DNA of 64,000 nucleotides from Pseudomonas fluorescens (lineage in GTDB: Bacteria > Pseudomonadota > Gammaproteobacteria > Pseudomonadales > Pseudomonadaceae): the NCBI RefSeq assembly GCF_902497775.2, contig NZ_OZ024668.1, positions 5,192,326 to 5,256,325 on the forward strand. Direction: 5' to 3'. The position numbers were made by a program, and so were the translations under genes. Positions 26,662-36,120 of this stretch are shown piece by piece (positions within the stretch are counted from its first letter, which is position 1; each line of letters starts with the position of its first letter). Under the pieces are notes generated by a model. It did not search any database. It was not told the DNA's origin and saw only the letters and a list, made by a program, of their open reading frames with translations.

Positions 26662-28518
26662 ATGAAGCGGTTCGCTTTGACCCCGACCCGGTTGGTCGGG
26701 ATGCTGTGCTGCCTGTTCGTCTTGAACACGGCACAGGCCAAGGACGACGGTACTGACCCCTCCGTCACCATCGAAAAGGACATTCTGCGCACCGTGGTTG
26801 CCGAAGACGGCAGCTACGCATCCACCCAGGACCTGGTCCTGCTGATCAACGAAGAACGCGCGATCCAGGCCAAGGCCCAGCAGTCGTTGTACTACAACCG
26901 CACCCTGGAAAGCCTTGAGGTCACCCAGGCCTATACCCAGAAGCCGGACGGCCGCAAAGTAGTGGTCAGCCCCGAGCAGATCAAGGAGCAGCAGGAGCAA
27001 CAGTCGTCGCAAGCGCCGATGTTCCACGACAGCCTGGTCAAAGTGGTGATCTTTCCGGAAGTTGCCGTGGGCGATCGCCTGGTGCTGAGCTTCAAGAAGC
27101 AGCGCAAGACCCCGCTGTTCCCCGGCCAGTTCGAAGACCTGGCGATGCCGCAGTTCCACCCGACCAAGCAGTTCACCCTGATCTACGACCTGCCGAAGAA
27201 CCTCAAGCTCAATGCCGAGGCCAAAGGCTTCAAGGCTTCCAGCCCGAAAGCCGAGCCTGGTCGCAAGGTCTACCAGTGGGATTACGTGCAGGGTGACAAC
27301 GCCCGTACGGAGCTCGGCGCGGTAGCCTACTCGGACTACGGCAAGTACCTGGCCGTGTCCACCTTCGCCGATTACAGCGAGTTCGCCAAAGCCTATGCGG
27401 CGCGGGCCAACAACGAAGTAACGCCAGCCATCCGTGAACTGGCCGAAAAGCTCACGGCCAAGTTCGACGACCCGCATGACAAAGCCCTGGCACTGGGTGA
27501 CTGGGTGCGCCGCAACATTCGTTACGTGGCGGTGTACATCGGTGCCGGCGGCGTAGTCCCGCATGCTGCCGATACCGTGCTGAGCAACCGCTATGGCGAC
27601 TGCAAGGACCACGTTGCCCTGCTCGAAGCGTTGCTGGCCGCGGTCAATATCGAAAGCACCCCGGCGCTGATCAACCTCGGCAATGCCTACGCTCTGCCCA
27701 AGGTGCCGACCCTGGGCGTGATCAACCACGTGGTGACCTACATCCCGAGCCTGGACCTGTACCTGGACTCCACCGCCGAAGCCATCGCCAGCGGCTACCT
27801 GCCAGCGCCAGTGCTGGACAAGCCCACCGTGCTGACCCGCTCCGGCAAACTCGGCCACACCCCGGCCACCCAGCCCGGCGTGGTGCACAACAGCACCACC
27901 TACACCGTAGCCAGCAGCGGCGCCGCCGACTTCATCCACGCCTCGAAAATCGATGGCTGGGCTGCCGAGATGAACCGCTGGATGATGCGCAACATGCAAC
28001 CGGCCGAGCGCGACCTGCTGACCCAGCGCATCCTCGCCGCCTATGGCCAGCGCGGCAGCGGCAAGATCAGCAGCGACGACCTGGAAACCAGCGGCGCCTT
28101 CGAGATGCGCATCGATGGCCGCAGCGAAAACCTGGTCAACCTGCCCGGCCCGATTGGCGTGCCGACCCTGACCAGCCTGGCCGGCGGTATTGCCCAGAAC
28201 GTCTTCGGCTTTATCGCGGAAAAACAGCGCACCCAGGACTTCACCTGCATCTCCGGCATCACCGAAGAGCAGGCGCGCTTCGAGTTCCCGGCCGACGTCA
28301 AGATCATCGCCGCGCCAAAGCCTGTGAGCCTCAAGGACAAGCACTTTGACTACAGCGCCGAGTATGCCCAACAGGGCAACAGCCTGGTGATCAAACGCCG
28401 CCTGGACTTCCACAACCCCAAAGCGGTGTGCAGCGTCAAAGACTTCGAGAAGATGAAGCCAACCCTGGACGCCATGCTCAATGACCTGAACAGTCAGGTG
28501 ATCGTGCAGAAGAGCTGA
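26662..28518 (+). CDS. Periplasmic DUF3857/transglutaminase-like protein
   Basis: This 618-residue protein has a signal peptide (about residues 1-26, ending AQA), an N-terminal DUF3857 beta domain (about 35-220), and a transglutaminase-like domain. The putative catalytic triad is visible: Cys in RYGDCKDH, His in INHVVTY and Asp in YLDSTAE. A further beta-rich C-terminal domain follows. Family members are exported proteins with possible amidase or crosslinking activity; no substrate is known. It is divergent from the TonB receptor and stands as a single gene. Confidence 0.85.
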   Translation: MKRFALTPTRLVGMLCCLFVLNTAQAKDDGTDPSVTIEKDILRTVVAEDGSYASTQDLVLLINEERAIQAKAQQSLYYNRTLESLEVTQAYTQKPDGRKVVVSPEQIKEQQEQQSSQAPMFHDSLVKVVIFPEVAVGDRLVLSFKKQRKTPLFPGQFEDLAMPQFHPTKQFTLIYDLPKNLKLNAEAKGFKASSPKAEPGRKVYQWDYVQGDNARTELGAVAYSDYGKYLAVSTFADYSEFAKAYAARANNEVTPAIRELAEKLTAKFDDPHDKALALGDWVRRNIRYVAVYIGAGGVVPHAADTVLSNRYGDCKDHVALLEALLAAVNIESTPALINLGNAYALPKVPTLGVINHVVTYIPSLDLYLDSTAEAIASGYLPAPVLDKPTVLTRSGKLGHTPATQPGVVHNSTTYTVASSGAADFIHASKIDGWAAEMNRWMMRNMQPAERDLLTQRILAAYGQRGSGKISSDDLETSGAFEMRIDGRSENLVNLPGPIGVPTLTSLAGGIAQNVFGFIAEKQRTQDFTCISGITEEQARFEFPADVKIIAAPKPVSLKDKHFDYSAEYAQQGNSLVIKRRLDFHNPKAVCSVKDFEKMKPTLDAMLNDLNSQVIVQKS

Positions 28519-28524
28519 AGTACT

Positions 28525-28570
28525 GCGCCCTGTCGAATCCCTCGGGAGATCAGCAGGGCGCTGTCACTTT
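28525..28570 (+). terminator. Hairpin after the transglutaminase-like gene
   Basis: GCGCCCTG and CAGGGCGC form an 8-bp stem, followed shortly by a short T run (CTTTTA). It fits a moderate terminator. Confidence 0.55.
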
Positions 28571-28652
28571 TACGCCATCTTCGAAGTCTTTGATAAACTC
28601 CCCGCCGCCCTCCGCTGCGCCACGCACGCGGAAACGATCAAAAGGAATTGTC

Positions 28653-29003
28653 ATGGCAATGGTTTTTTGCCGCGGTTGTGCCATGGAAATCCATGAAACA
28701 GCCCCCAGCTGCACACAGTGCGGCGCCCCTCAGACGCTCTCCGCCACCACGCAACCTGCCAGCCAGCCCTTGTCCTGGATGGGAGCCAGCTCGCTGATCC
28801 TCTGCATCGCCTGTGTATTTACGCTGTTTGAACCTGCCAGCTGGGATCGTAACACCCTGTGGGGAATGGGCTTTTTTGCACTGACCGGGCTCGTCCTGGG
28901 CACGCTCAGCCTCGTCAAAAAAAAACCGGGAACCTACATGGCAATTGCCGGCACGGTGTTGTCAGGCATTTTACTAATTTTGTTAATCTGGCTGGTCATG
29001 TAA
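28653..29003 (+). CDS. Zinc-ribbon membrane protein
   Basis: This 116-residue protein starts with a zinc ribbon (CRGC at residues about 7-10 and CTQC about 15 residues later), followed by two to three membrane helices covering the rest. I set the start at the ATG after AAAGGAA (28653) rather than an in-frame codon 63 bases earlier. Its first 12 residues resemble those of the next gene (MVFCRGCA-EIH). Function is unknown. It probably forms an operon with the DUF805 gene 10 bases downstream. Confidence 0.75.
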   Translation: MAMVFCRGCAMEIHETAPSCTQCGAPQTLSATTQPASQPLSWMGASSLILCIACVFTLFEPASWDRNTLWGMGFFALTGLVLGTLSLVKKKPGTYMAIAGTVLSGILLILLIWLVM

Positions 29004-29013
29004 GGGACAACAC

Positions 29014-29457
29014 ATGAGTATGGTTTTTTGCCGTGGCTGCGCCAAGGAAATCCACAACAGCGCCGTGACTTGCCCGGCCTGCGGTGCAGCGCAACCCGCT
29101 GCAACCTTCACGGCCGTACCTGCGCCCGGCGGCATCTGGTACGTTGAACTACTGAAGAAATACGCCCTGTTCTCCGGCCGGTCACGCCGCCAGGAATACT
29201 GGCTGTTCATCCTGGTCACCTTCCTGGTGTACATGCTGGTGCCCTATCTCGACCGCGAGGCCCTTACCGGCACGCTCTTCTCCTACCTGTACAGCCTGGC
29301 AGTGCTGGTCCCGGGCATCGCCGTAGCCGTTCGACGCATGCACGACACCGACCGTAGCGGCTGGTGGCTGCTGTTCCCGATCGTCAACCTGATCTTCCTG
29401 TGCCAGGACAGCCAACCTGGCCCGAACCGTTTCGGCCCTAACCCGAAAAACGCTTGA
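29014..29457 (+). CDS. Zinc-ribbon plus DUF805 membrane protein
   Basis: This 147-residue protein carries an N-terminal zinc ribbon (CRGC and CPAC) fused to a DUF805 domain. Landmarks of DUF805 are FSGRSRRQEYWLF, the helix pairs, and VAVRRMHDTDRSGWW near the C terminus. It is an inner-membrane protein of unknown role. AAGGGA lies 9 bases upstream of the ATG. A clear terminator follows, so this and the previous gene form a two-gene unit. Confidence 0.85.
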   Translation: MSMVFCRGCAKEIHNSAVTCPACGAAQPAATFTAVPAPGGIWYVELLKKYALFSGRSRRQEYWLFILVTFLVYMLVPYLDREALTGTLFSYLYSLAVLVPGIAVAVRRMHDTDRSGWWLLFPIVNLIFLCQDSQPGPNRFGPNPKNA

Positions 29458-29482
29458 TCACGGATTGATCGAGATTCAAAGC

Positions 29483-29515
29483 AAAGCGGCCATCATTGGC
29501 CGCTTTTGCGTTTTT
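29483..29515 (+). terminator. Terminator after the DUF805 gene
   Basis: AAAGCGGCCA and TGGCCGCTTT form a 10-bp stem with a TCAT loop, followed by TGCGTTTTT. Confidence 0.88.
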
Positions 29516-29631
29516 GCGCCCATGACGTTTTTCAATCACATCGATGCCGCTTTCGCCCTTGCCCTGCGGCGATCTGTACACGATTCTGTAGCTATCTGCC
29601 GTCACCCACTCCCAGCATCGCAGAGGCCTCT

Positions 29632-30072
29632 ATGAAAACCGTGGCACAGCTTCTAAAAACAAAAGCTCAGCAGCACCACCAGGTTCACACTATCGGCCCT
29701 GACCATATGGTGCTCGACGCGCTGCGCCTGATGGCCGAGAAGAACGTCGGTGCCCTGCCGGTGGTGAAGGACGGGCGTGTGGTGGGAATCGTCAGTGAGC
29801 GCGACTATGCGCGCAAGATGGTGCTCAAGGGCCGCAGTTCGGTGGGCACGCCGGTCAGCGCGATCATGAGTGCGCCGGTGATCACCGTCGACCCGCACCA
29901 GAATGTCGAATACTGCATGAACATGATGACCAACAGTCACCTGCGCCACCTGCCGGTGGTCGAGAACGGCGAGTTGCTCGGCCTGCTGTCGATCGGCGAC
30001 CTGGTCAAGGAAGCCATCGCCGAGCAGGCCAACATGATCCTGCAACTGGAACAGTACATCCGCGGCGACTGA
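29632..30072 (+). CDS. Tandem CBS-domain protein
   Basis: This 146-residue protein consists of two CBS motifs. The first contains ALRLMAEKNVGALPVV and GIVSERDYARKMV; the second contains MNMMTNSHLRHLPVV and GLLSIGDLVKE. Such stand-alone CBS pairs bind adenine nucleotides or sense energy state. The start at 29632 follows AGAGG. The open frame extends upstream to 29506 but without family similarity. It is convergent with the next gene. Confidence 0.9.
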   Translation: MKTVAQLLKTKAQQHHQVHTIGPDHMVLDALRLMAEKNVGALPVVKDGRVVGIVSERDYARKMVLKGRSSVGTPVSAIMSAPVITVDPHQNVEYCMNMMTNSHLRHLPVVENGELLGLLSIGDLVKEAIAEQANMILQLEQYIRGD

Positions 30073-30084
30073 TTCGCTGCGCGC

Positions 30085-30723
30085 TCAGCGGTATTCGCCC
30101 TCCAGCTCATCGAGCTGGTGGTCGAAGCTGCGCAGGCGCGCCGACCAGGTGTACACCAGCACTTCCAGATCGCGGTTGAGCACGGCGGCGCCGCGGCCGC
30201 TGCTTTGCTGCGAGTCGCACAAGTCCAGTTGATAACGTTCACGGGCCATGGCGGTGGCCACCGTGGAAAGCTCGCGGGCGTTGTCCAGCCAGTGGCGGCG
30301 GTGGTCGTGGGTTTCACGGTCGAGCTCGCGGCATTGGCGTTTCAGCGCTTCCAGGCTCTGCTCCAGCGGCGTGCCTTCAAGCTCGCCCATTACCTCCTGA
30401 AAGGTCCGCCCGGGCTGCCAGTAGCTGCCCCAGAAGTAACGGTCGAAGACTGTCTCGACCCGGCGCAAAGCCACCTTGGTGTTCCAGATGGCCACCAGTG
30501 TTCGCCCCTGAGCCAGCTGGCGTTTGCTTACCCGCAATTGCTGCCAGGCAATCCACGCCAACGCGGTCAGGGCCAGCGCCCCGATCACGCCTCCGGCGGC
30601 GTAGAGAAACACCAGGGCCTGACCCAGGTGGTGGGTCTGTTTGATGCCATAGAAATAACCGACGGTCAGCAGGCCCAGGGCGGTCACGGCACACCAGAAA
30701 CCGGCGGCATAGGGATCTTTCAT
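30085..30723 (-). CDS. Two-helix membrane protein of unknown function
   Basis: This 212-residue protein has two N-terminal membrane helices (about 8-28 and 38-60), then a charged, largely helical cytoplasmic part rich in Arg, Glu and Gln. I recognise no domain. The start at 30723 gives a natural membrane N terminus; an in-frame codon at 30762 would add 13 residues. It is convergent with the CBS gene. Codon use resembles its neighbours. Confidence 0.7.
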   Translation of the reverse strand: MKDPYAAGFWCAVTALGLLTVGYFYGIKQTHHLGQALVFLYAAGGVIGALALTALAWIAWQQLRVSKRQLAQGRTLVAIWNTKVALRRVETVFDRYFWGSYWQPGRTFQEVMGELEGTPLEQSLEALKRQCRELDRETHDHRRHWLDNARELSTVATAMARERYQLDLCDSQQSSGRGAAVLNRDLEVLVYTWSARLRSFDHQLDELEGEYR

Positions 30724-30794
30724 TAGCGCTATCCCCTTGTTGTTTTTTCCTGAGCATAGCAACGCCGTTCGCCGGTAGATGTGCCGCTCAGCGT

Positions 30795-31037
30795 TTATTT
30801 TCTCGGACGCCGCAGCGCCTCGTTGAGCTGGTCGAACGGCTCTGCCCAGTCGGCGTCCTCAAGGATGCTTTCTTTGAGAAATGCCCTCTGGCTGTCGGTC
30901 CAGAACGGTGCATCCACCAGCTTGATGTCGCCCTTGAGCGGCGAATGGCTGGTGATGAACTGGTCAATGCCCTGGGCATCATCAGGCAGGCCCAGCTGTT
31001 TGAAGAGCTCCGAAAACGGATGAATATTTGATTCCAT
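30795..31037 (-). CDS. DUF2789-family small protein
   Basis: This 80-residue soluble protein has the DUF2789 features FSELFKQLGLP near the start, SHSPL, and a WTDSQRAFLKES motif. AAGGAG precedes the ATG at 31037. The in-frame ATG at 31070 is less likely. Function is unknown. Confidence 0.8.
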   Translation of the reverse strand: MESNIHPFSELFKQLGLPDDAQGIDQFITSHSPLKGDIKLVDAPFWTDSQRAFLKESILEDADWAEPFDQLNEALRRPRK

Positions 31038-31097
31038 GCGTGACTCCTTGGGGCCAGGCCGGGCATCCACGACGCCAGCCTGGCAGTGGGTTGATCA

Positions 31098-31556
31098 TCA
31101 GCAAACCTCACGCACTTCGGCGTTCGGCACCAGTTTCAGGTATTGCGCCATATTCATGTGGATCAAGTGATCGTGATCACCGGCCTCGAGATAGATATCG
31201 CCCTGACGGGTCAGGGTCGGGTCGAGCAGCATCTTGATCGAGTACACATCACCCAGCGCCGGAATGGCGCCGCGCTCGCAGTCACCGAACAGGTGTGGCA
31301 GGCCGCTTTCGCGGGTCATTTGCCATGGCCCGGTGGCGCGCACCTTGCTCATGTCCAGGTGACGGTTGGCCGGTAGCACGGCCATCAGGTAGTTGCCGTG
31401 GCGGTCGTCGAGCATGACCGATTTGGCCACCCGCTCGGCGGGCACCCCGGCCGTACGCGCCGACTCAAGGCTGGTGGATGAGTGCGGGTGAGGAACGATG
31501 TCGTAATCGCAGCCGGCCTTGTCCAGGCATTGCTGCAGGGTTTTTGCCATTCGCAT
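31098..31556 (-). CDS. YbaK/ProX-type aminoacyl-tRNA deacylase domain protein
   Basis: This 152-residue protein matches the YbaK/prolyl-tRNA editing fold (HPHSSTSLESARTAG, VAKSVMLDDRHGNYLMAVLP, FGDCERGAIPALG). Family members hydrolyse mischarged tRNAs in trans. GGAGG lies 6 bases before the ATG at 31556. The same frame stays open on this strand to 32966, but that part is antisense to the NfeD-like gene and is not coding. It is transcribed divergently from the NfeD-like gene. Confidence 0.88.
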   Translation of the reverse strand: MRMAKTLQQCLDKAGCDYDIVPHPHSSTSLESARTAGVPAERVAKSVMLDDRHGNYLMAVLPANRHLDMSKVRATGPWQMTRESGLPHLFGDCERGAIPALGDVYSIKMLLDPTLTRQGDIYLEAGDHDHLIHMNMAQYLKLVPNAEVREVC

Positions 31557-31658
31557 GATGCACCTCCGGATACAGCGCCCCCACTTCTGAAGTTTAGGCC
31601 GTGCTGCCCCAAGCAGCCGACTAAACTTATTGGACACGCACAGCCCGGGTGAATTCAG

Positions 31659-33044
31659 GTGATCGCTCGCTGGTGTCGGCACCTGCTGCTTGTTCTGCTG
31701 CTCGGCGCCCTGACGAGCGGTGTGGCTGCGCCCGGCAATCCGGTGCTGGTACTGAGTATCGATGACGCCATCGGCCCGGCCAGTGCCGACTATCTGGTTC
31801 GCGGACTGGAGCAGGCCAAGGCGCAGCAGGCGCAACTGGTGGTCATCCGCCTCGATACCCCAGGCGGGCTCGACAGCTCGATGCGCACAATCATCAAGGC
31901 GATTCTCGCCAGCCCCGTGCCGGTCGTCACCTTCGTCGCCCCCGGCGGCGCCCGGGCGGCCAGCGCCGGTACTTACATCCTCTACGCCAGCCATGTGGCG
32001 GCCATGGCTCCGGGCACCAACCTCGGTGCCGCCACGCCGGTGCAGATCGGCGGGCTGCCGGGCACGCCCAAGGACCCGGCCGCACCGCCCGCTGCGCCCA
32101 CTGGCGACAAACAAGCGCCGAGCGCTGAGCAGGACACCCTGACCCGCAAGCAGATAAACGACGCCGCTGCCTACATTCGCGGATTGGCGCAACTGCGCGG
32201 GCGCAATGCCGATTGGGCAGAACAGGCGGTACGCGAATCGGTCAGCCTGCCGGCCAATGAAGCCTTGCGCCTGAAAGTCATCGACCGCATCGCCAACGAC
32301 CTGCCCGACCTGCTGCGCCAGCTCGATGGCAAAAGCCTCGAAGCCGCCGGCCAGCCGGTGCAACTGCATACCGCCAACGTGGCCATCATCGAGCGCGAGC
32401 CGGACTGGCGCACGCGCCTGCTGGCGGTGATCACCAACCCGAGCGTGGCGCTGATTTTGATCATGATCGGCATTTACGGGCTGATGTTCGAGTTCATGAG
32501 CCCAGGCTCCGGGGTGGGCGGGGTGATCGGTGGCATCTGCCTGCTGATTGCCCTGTATGCCCTGCAGTTGCTGCCGGTGAGCTATGCCGGGGCGGCGCTG
32601 ATCATGCTCGGCATCGCGTTCATGATTGCCGAGGCGTTCTTGCCCAGCTTCGGTGTGGTCGGTTTTGGCGGCATTGTCGCCTTCGTGGTCGGCGCGGTGA
32701 TCTTGATGGACACCGACGTGCCCGGCTTTGGCATCCCCCTGGCGTTGATCCTGACCCTCGCTCTGCTCTCGGCGCTGCTGCTCGGCGGCGTGCTGGGCAT
32801 GGCCATGAAGGCGCGCAAGCGGGCGCTGGTCAGCGGCGACGCCGGATTGGTGGGCTGCCTGGCGACGGTGATGGCGGTCAATGACAGTGATCCGTTCATC
32901 GGTTCCGTGCAGGCGCAGGGTGAACAGTGGCAGGCCCAGTGCCAGACGCCACTGCAGGTGGGGCAACGCGTCCGGGTGATTACACGCAAGGGCGTACTAC
33001 TGGACGTCAGCGCCGAGGCACAACCACCGGCGCAAGGAGACTGA
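31659..33044 (+). CDS. NfeD-family membrane serine protease (ClpP-class)
   Basis: This 461-residue long-form NfeD protein begins with a GTG. It has a signal or anchor helix (1-24), a ClpP-like protease domain with the serine in [11 protein letters not shown] and the lysine in the [15 protein letters not shown] region, four to five membrane helices (about 245-385), and a C-terminal OB-fold domain. It is paired with a stomatin-like slipin gene that starts one base after its stop. This is the standard NfeD-slipin membrane quality-control unit. Confidence 0.9.
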   Translation: MIARWCRHLLLVLLLGALTSGVAAPGNPVLVLSIDDAIGPASADYLVRGLEQAKAQQAQLVVIRLDTPGGLDSSMRTIIKAILASPVPVVTFVAPGGARAASAGTYILYASHVAAMAPGTNLGAATPVQIGGLPGTPKDPAAPPAAPTGDKQAPSAEQDTLTRKQINDAAAYIRGLAQLRGRNADWAEQAVRESVSLPANEALRLKVIDRIANDLPDLLRQLDGKSLEAAGQPVQLHTANVAIIEREPDWRTRLLAVITNPSVALILIMIGIYGLMFEFMSPGSGVGGVIGGICLLIALYALQLLPVSYAGAALIMLGIAFMIAEAFLPSFGVVGFGGIVAFVVGAVILMDTDVPGFGIPLALILTLALLSALLLGGVLGMAMKARKRALVSGDAGLVGCLATVMAVNDSDPFIGSVQAQGEQWQAQCQTPLQVGQRVRVITRKGVLLDVSAEAQPPAQGD

Positions 33045-33045
33045 G

Positions 33046-33792
33046 ATGTTTTTCGAACTGGGCTTTGGCGCCTTGCTGGCGCTGCTGGCGGTGTTGCTGC
33101 TGTCGGCGTTTCGCATCCTGCGCGAATACGAGCGCGGCGTGGTGTTCCAGCTCGGGCGCTTCTGGCGGGTCAAGGGGCCGGGGCTGGTATTGCTGATCCC
33201 GGGGATCCAGCAGATGGTCCGGGTCGACCTGCGCACCGTGGTGCTGGATGTACCGCCGCAGGATGTCATCACCCGCGACAACGTTTCGGTCAAGGTCAAC
33301 GCGGTGCTGTACTTTCGCGTGCTCGACCCGCAGAAGGCGATCATCCAGGTCGAGGATTTTCTCATGGCCACCAGCCAACTGGCGCAGACCACCTTGCGCG
33401 CGGTGCTCGGCAAGCATGAGTTGGACGAGCTGCTGGCCGAGCGCGAACGGCTGAACCTGGACATCCGCCAGGTGCTGGATGCGCAGACCGATGCCTGGGG
33501 CATCAAGGTGGCCAACGTCGAAATCAAGCATGTCGACCTTAACGAGTCGATGATCCGCGCCATTGCCCGTCAGGCCGAAGCGGAGCGGGAACGGCGGGCC
33601 AAGGTGATCCATGCCGAAGGTGAGCTACAGGCGTCGGAGAAACTCATGCAGGCGGCGGAAATGCTCGGCCGCCAGTCGGGGGCCATGCAGCTGCGTTACA
33701 TGCAGACCCTGGGCAGCATTGCCGGGGACAAGTCATCGACGATTGTGTTTCCGTTGCCGATCGAGATGCTCAAGGGGCTTGTGGATAAGTGA
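33046..33792 (+). CDS. Slipin/stomatin SPFH-domain membrane protein
   Basis: This 248-residue protein has one N-terminal helix (about 4-24) and an SPFH domain ([38 protein letters not shown]) followed by a helical region ending in an assembly segment. Slipins are cleaved by, or work with, NfeD proteases in membrane microdomains. It is translationally coupled to the upstream gene; GGAGA precedes the ATG. Confidence 0.92.
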   Translation: MFFELGFGALLALLAVLLLSAFRILREYERGVVFQLGRFWRVKGPGLVLLIPGIQQMVRVDLRTVVLDVPPQDVITRDNVSVKVNAVLYFRVLDPQKAIIQVEDFLMATSQLAQTTLRAVLGKHELDELLAERERLNLDIRQVLDAQTDAWGIKVANVEIKHVDLNESMIRAIARQAEAERERRAKVIHAEGELQASEKLMQAAEMLGRQSGAMQLRYMQTLGSIAGDKSSTIVFPLPIEMLKGLVDK

Positions 33793-33797
33793 ACATC

Positions 33798-33842
33798 ATC
33801 GCGGGGCAAGCGGCGGTGCGACGACTCGACTTGCCCCGCGAT
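33798..33842. repeat. REP palindrome with variant centre
   Basis: ATCGCGGGGCAAG and CTTGCCCCGCGAT flank a CGGCGGTGCGACGACTCGA centre. It lies between two convergent genes and probably acts as a shared transcript end. Confidence 0.75.
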
Positions 33843-33847
33843 GCGAT

Positions 33848-35248
33848 CTACCAACCACCACCCAACGCCAGGAACAACCCAATTTGCCCCATCGCCACCT
33901 GGGTGTTGGCCGCCGCCAACTGCGCGCGCATGTCGGTGTAAGTGCGGGTCGCCTGCAGATCCGCAAGGAACGACTCGCGCCCGGCCTGATAAAACCGATG
34001 GGTCTGATCCGCCGCCAACTGCGCCGAACGCTCGGCATCGGCCAAGGCATCACGCCGCTCCAGCAAGGCGCTGTACTGCGCCAGGCTGGTCTGGGTTTCG
34101 CGAATGGCATTGAGCACCACGCCATCAAAATGCGCCAGCGCCGCCTGGGTCGAAGCTTGTGCCTCACGGATGCGCGCCCGCGAGCCGTTGGTCGGCACAT
34201 TCCAGGTCAACAGCGGGCCGAAGCCCCAGCGGTTGGTTGCAGGTTTGCCGAGGTTCTCCAGGATACCGATGGTGCCCACCTGGGCTCCGATACTGATGTC
34301 CGGATACAGCTGCCCGGTGGCCACGCCAATGGTCGCGGTGGCCGCCGCCAGGCTGCGTTCGGCCTGGCGGATATCCGGACGGCGCTTGAGCAGCGCAGCG
34401 CCATCGCCCACCGGCAGCACCTGGGCGATATGCGGCAGCTCGGCGCAATCGCCGGTACCGGCCGGCAACTGGTTGAGCGGCTTGGCCAGCAGCATCGACA
34501 AGGTATACAGGCCCGCCTCACGCGCGGCCTTGTACCGCGGTAGCTCGGCACGCAGGGACTTGAACTGGGTCTGCGAGCGGGTCACCTGAGTTTCGTCGCC
34601 CCGGCCGGCATCGCGCAAGCGCTGGGTCAGGGTCACGCTCTGTTCTTGCAGGTCCAGGGACTCGTGGGCGATGTGGTATTCCTCGTTGGCCGCGCACACC
34701 TGGGTGTAGGCGCGCACCACGTCCGCCACCAGGGTGATACGTGCGGTATCGGCGGCGGCCTGAGTCGCGTCGGCATTGGCCTGGGCAGCTTCGACGCCAC
34801 GCTTGAGGGTGCCCCACAGGTCAAACTGGTAAGACGCGCTGATGATCGCCTCACCGATGTTGGCCACCGGTACTTTCTCCGGTTGCAAGAAGGCTTCGCC
34901 GGACTCCTGCAAACGCTGGGCGCCCAGTTTCACACCGCCGTTGAGGCCACCCTGGGCTTCGGCTTCTTCAACCTGGGCACGAGCCTTGGCAATATTCGCC
35001 GCCGCCACTCGCAGTTCGCTGTTGGCCGCCAGGGCCTGACGGACCAGCGCGTTGAGGCGCTCATCCTGGTACAGGTGCCACCAGTCTTTCGGCACTGGCG
35101 CCGAGACCACGCTATTGGCGTCCTGGCGCAGTTGGCCCTGCAGGTCGGCGCGCTGAACCGCGGCGTCCTTGGGCACTTGGTAATCCGGTCCGACCATCTG
35201 GCAGGCCGTCAGCAGCAGGCTCAGGCCGAGCAGTGACAGGCGTTTCAT
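33848..35248 (-). CDS. OprM/NodT-family outer-membrane efflux lipoprotein
   Basis: This 466-residue protein has a lipoprotein signal peptide with lipobox LTAC (Cys16) and two OEP (TolC-like) repeats rich in coiled coil. It forms the outer-membrane channel of a tripartite pump. It is the last gene of a five-gene cassette; its ATG overlaps the stop of the HlyD gene in ATGA. Substrates of FUSC-type pumps are often aromatic acids; no substrate is proven here. Confidence 0.9.
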   Translation of the reverse strand: MKRLSLLGLSLLLTACQMVGPDYQVPKDAAVQRADLQGQLRQDANSVVSAPVPKDWWHLYQDERLNALVRQALAANSELRVAAANIAKARAQVEEAEAQGGLNGGVKLGAQRLQESGEAFLQPEKVPVANIGEAIISASYQFDLWGTLKRGVEAAQANADATQAAADTARITLVADVVRAYTQVCAANEEYHIAHESLDLQEQSVTLTQRLRDAGRGDETQVTRSQTQFKSLRAELPRYKAAREAGLYTLSMLLAKPLNQLPAGTGDCAELPHIAQVLPVGDGAALLKRRPDIRQAERSLAAATATIGVATGQLYPDISIGAQVGTIGILENLGKPATNRWGFGPLLTWNVPTNGSRARIREAQASTQAALAHFDGVVLNAIRETQTSLAQYSALLERRDALADAERSAQLAADQTHRFYQAGRESFLADLQATRTYTDMRAQLAAANTQVAMGQIGLFLALGGGW

Positions 35249-36120
35249 TGCCCCTTGTCCTCAAGGATCGACACCGTCGCGGTGCGCCCGGCAATCATGC
35301 GAAAGTCCGCTGGCACTTCATCGAAGGCAATACGCACCGGGATCCGCTGGGCCAGACGCACCCAACTGAACGCCGGGTTGACGTTGGGCAGCAGGTTGGC
35401 GCCGCTGCTGCGGTCGCGGTCTTCGATGCCGGCGGCGATGCTCTGAACGCGGCCGCTCAAACGGGTGTTGTCGCCAAGCACGCGGATATCCACAGCCTGG
35501 CCGATGTGAATACCGGCCAGCTTGGTTTCTTCAAAGTAGCCATCGACGTGGTAGGAGTCGCTGTCGACCACCGACAGCACCGGCCGCCCGGCACTGACAA
35601 ACTCGTGGGCACGCGGAGCACGATCGTTGAGGTAGCCATCGACCGGGCTGCGCACCACCGAACGGTCAAGGTTCAGTTGCGCGGCATCCACCGCCACCTG
35701 CGCTTGGGCCAGGGCCGACTCGGCGCGGGCCTGGCGCGACTGGCTCTCTTCCAGTTGCTCTGCGGCCACCAGGTTACCCAGGCCACGGTTACGCCGGGCT
35801 TCACGCTGGGCCTGGGCCAGGGTTTCCTTGCGCTCGGCCAGGGTTGCCTGGGCCTGGCGCAAAGCCAGGTGGAAGCGATCCTGGTCGATGGTGAACAGCA
35901 CGTCACCGCGCTTGACCACCTGGTTGTCGCGCACTTCGACTTGCTGGATCAAACCGGAAACATCCGGGGCAATCTGGATCACGTCGGCGCGGATGTGCCC
36001 GTCACGGGTCCAGGGCGCGAACATGTAATACATGACCATCTGCCAAACCAGCACGGTCGCCAGCGTCACTACCAGCAGGGTCAGGACCACGCGGCCCAGG
36101 GTCAACAAGGGTTTTTTCAT
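35245..36120 (-). CDS. HlyD-family membrane fusion protein (AaeA/EmrA-like)
   Basis: This 291-residue protein has an N-terminal membrane anchor (about 8-30), a barrel-sandwich hybrid domain (VIQIAPDVSGLIQQVEV, LNLDRSVVRSPVDGYL), a helical hairpin of about 80 residues, and a C-terminal beta domain. It bridges the FUSC inner-membrane pump and the outer-membrane channel. ATGA overlaps mark both ends. The in-frame codon at 36342 lies inside the upstream FUSC gene, so the ATG at 36120 is preferred. Confidence 0.9.
   Translation of the reverse strand: MKKPLLTLGRVVLTLLVVTLATVLVWQMVMYYMFAPWTRDGHIRADVIQIAPDVSGLIQQVEVRDNQVVKRGDVLFTIDQDRFHLALRQAQATLAERKETLAQAQREARRNRGLGNLVAAEQLEESQSRQARAESALAQAQVAVDAAQLNLDRSVVRSPVDGYLNDRAPRAHEFVSAGRPVLSVVDSDSYHVDGYFEETKLAGIHIGQAVDIRVLGDNTRLSGRVQSIAAGIEDRDRSSGANLLPNVNPAFSWVRLAQRIPVRIAFDEVPADFRMIAGRTATVSILEDKGQ

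Noticed and set aside
26626..28413. 595-codon minus-strand frame
   Set aside because: It is antisense to the DUF3857/transglutaminase gene, with no domain or ribosome site.
31557..32966. Minus-strand extension of the YbaK-like gene to 622 codons
   Set aside because: The part beyond 31556 is antisense to the NfeD-like gene. A strong ribosome site and family length fix the start at 31556.
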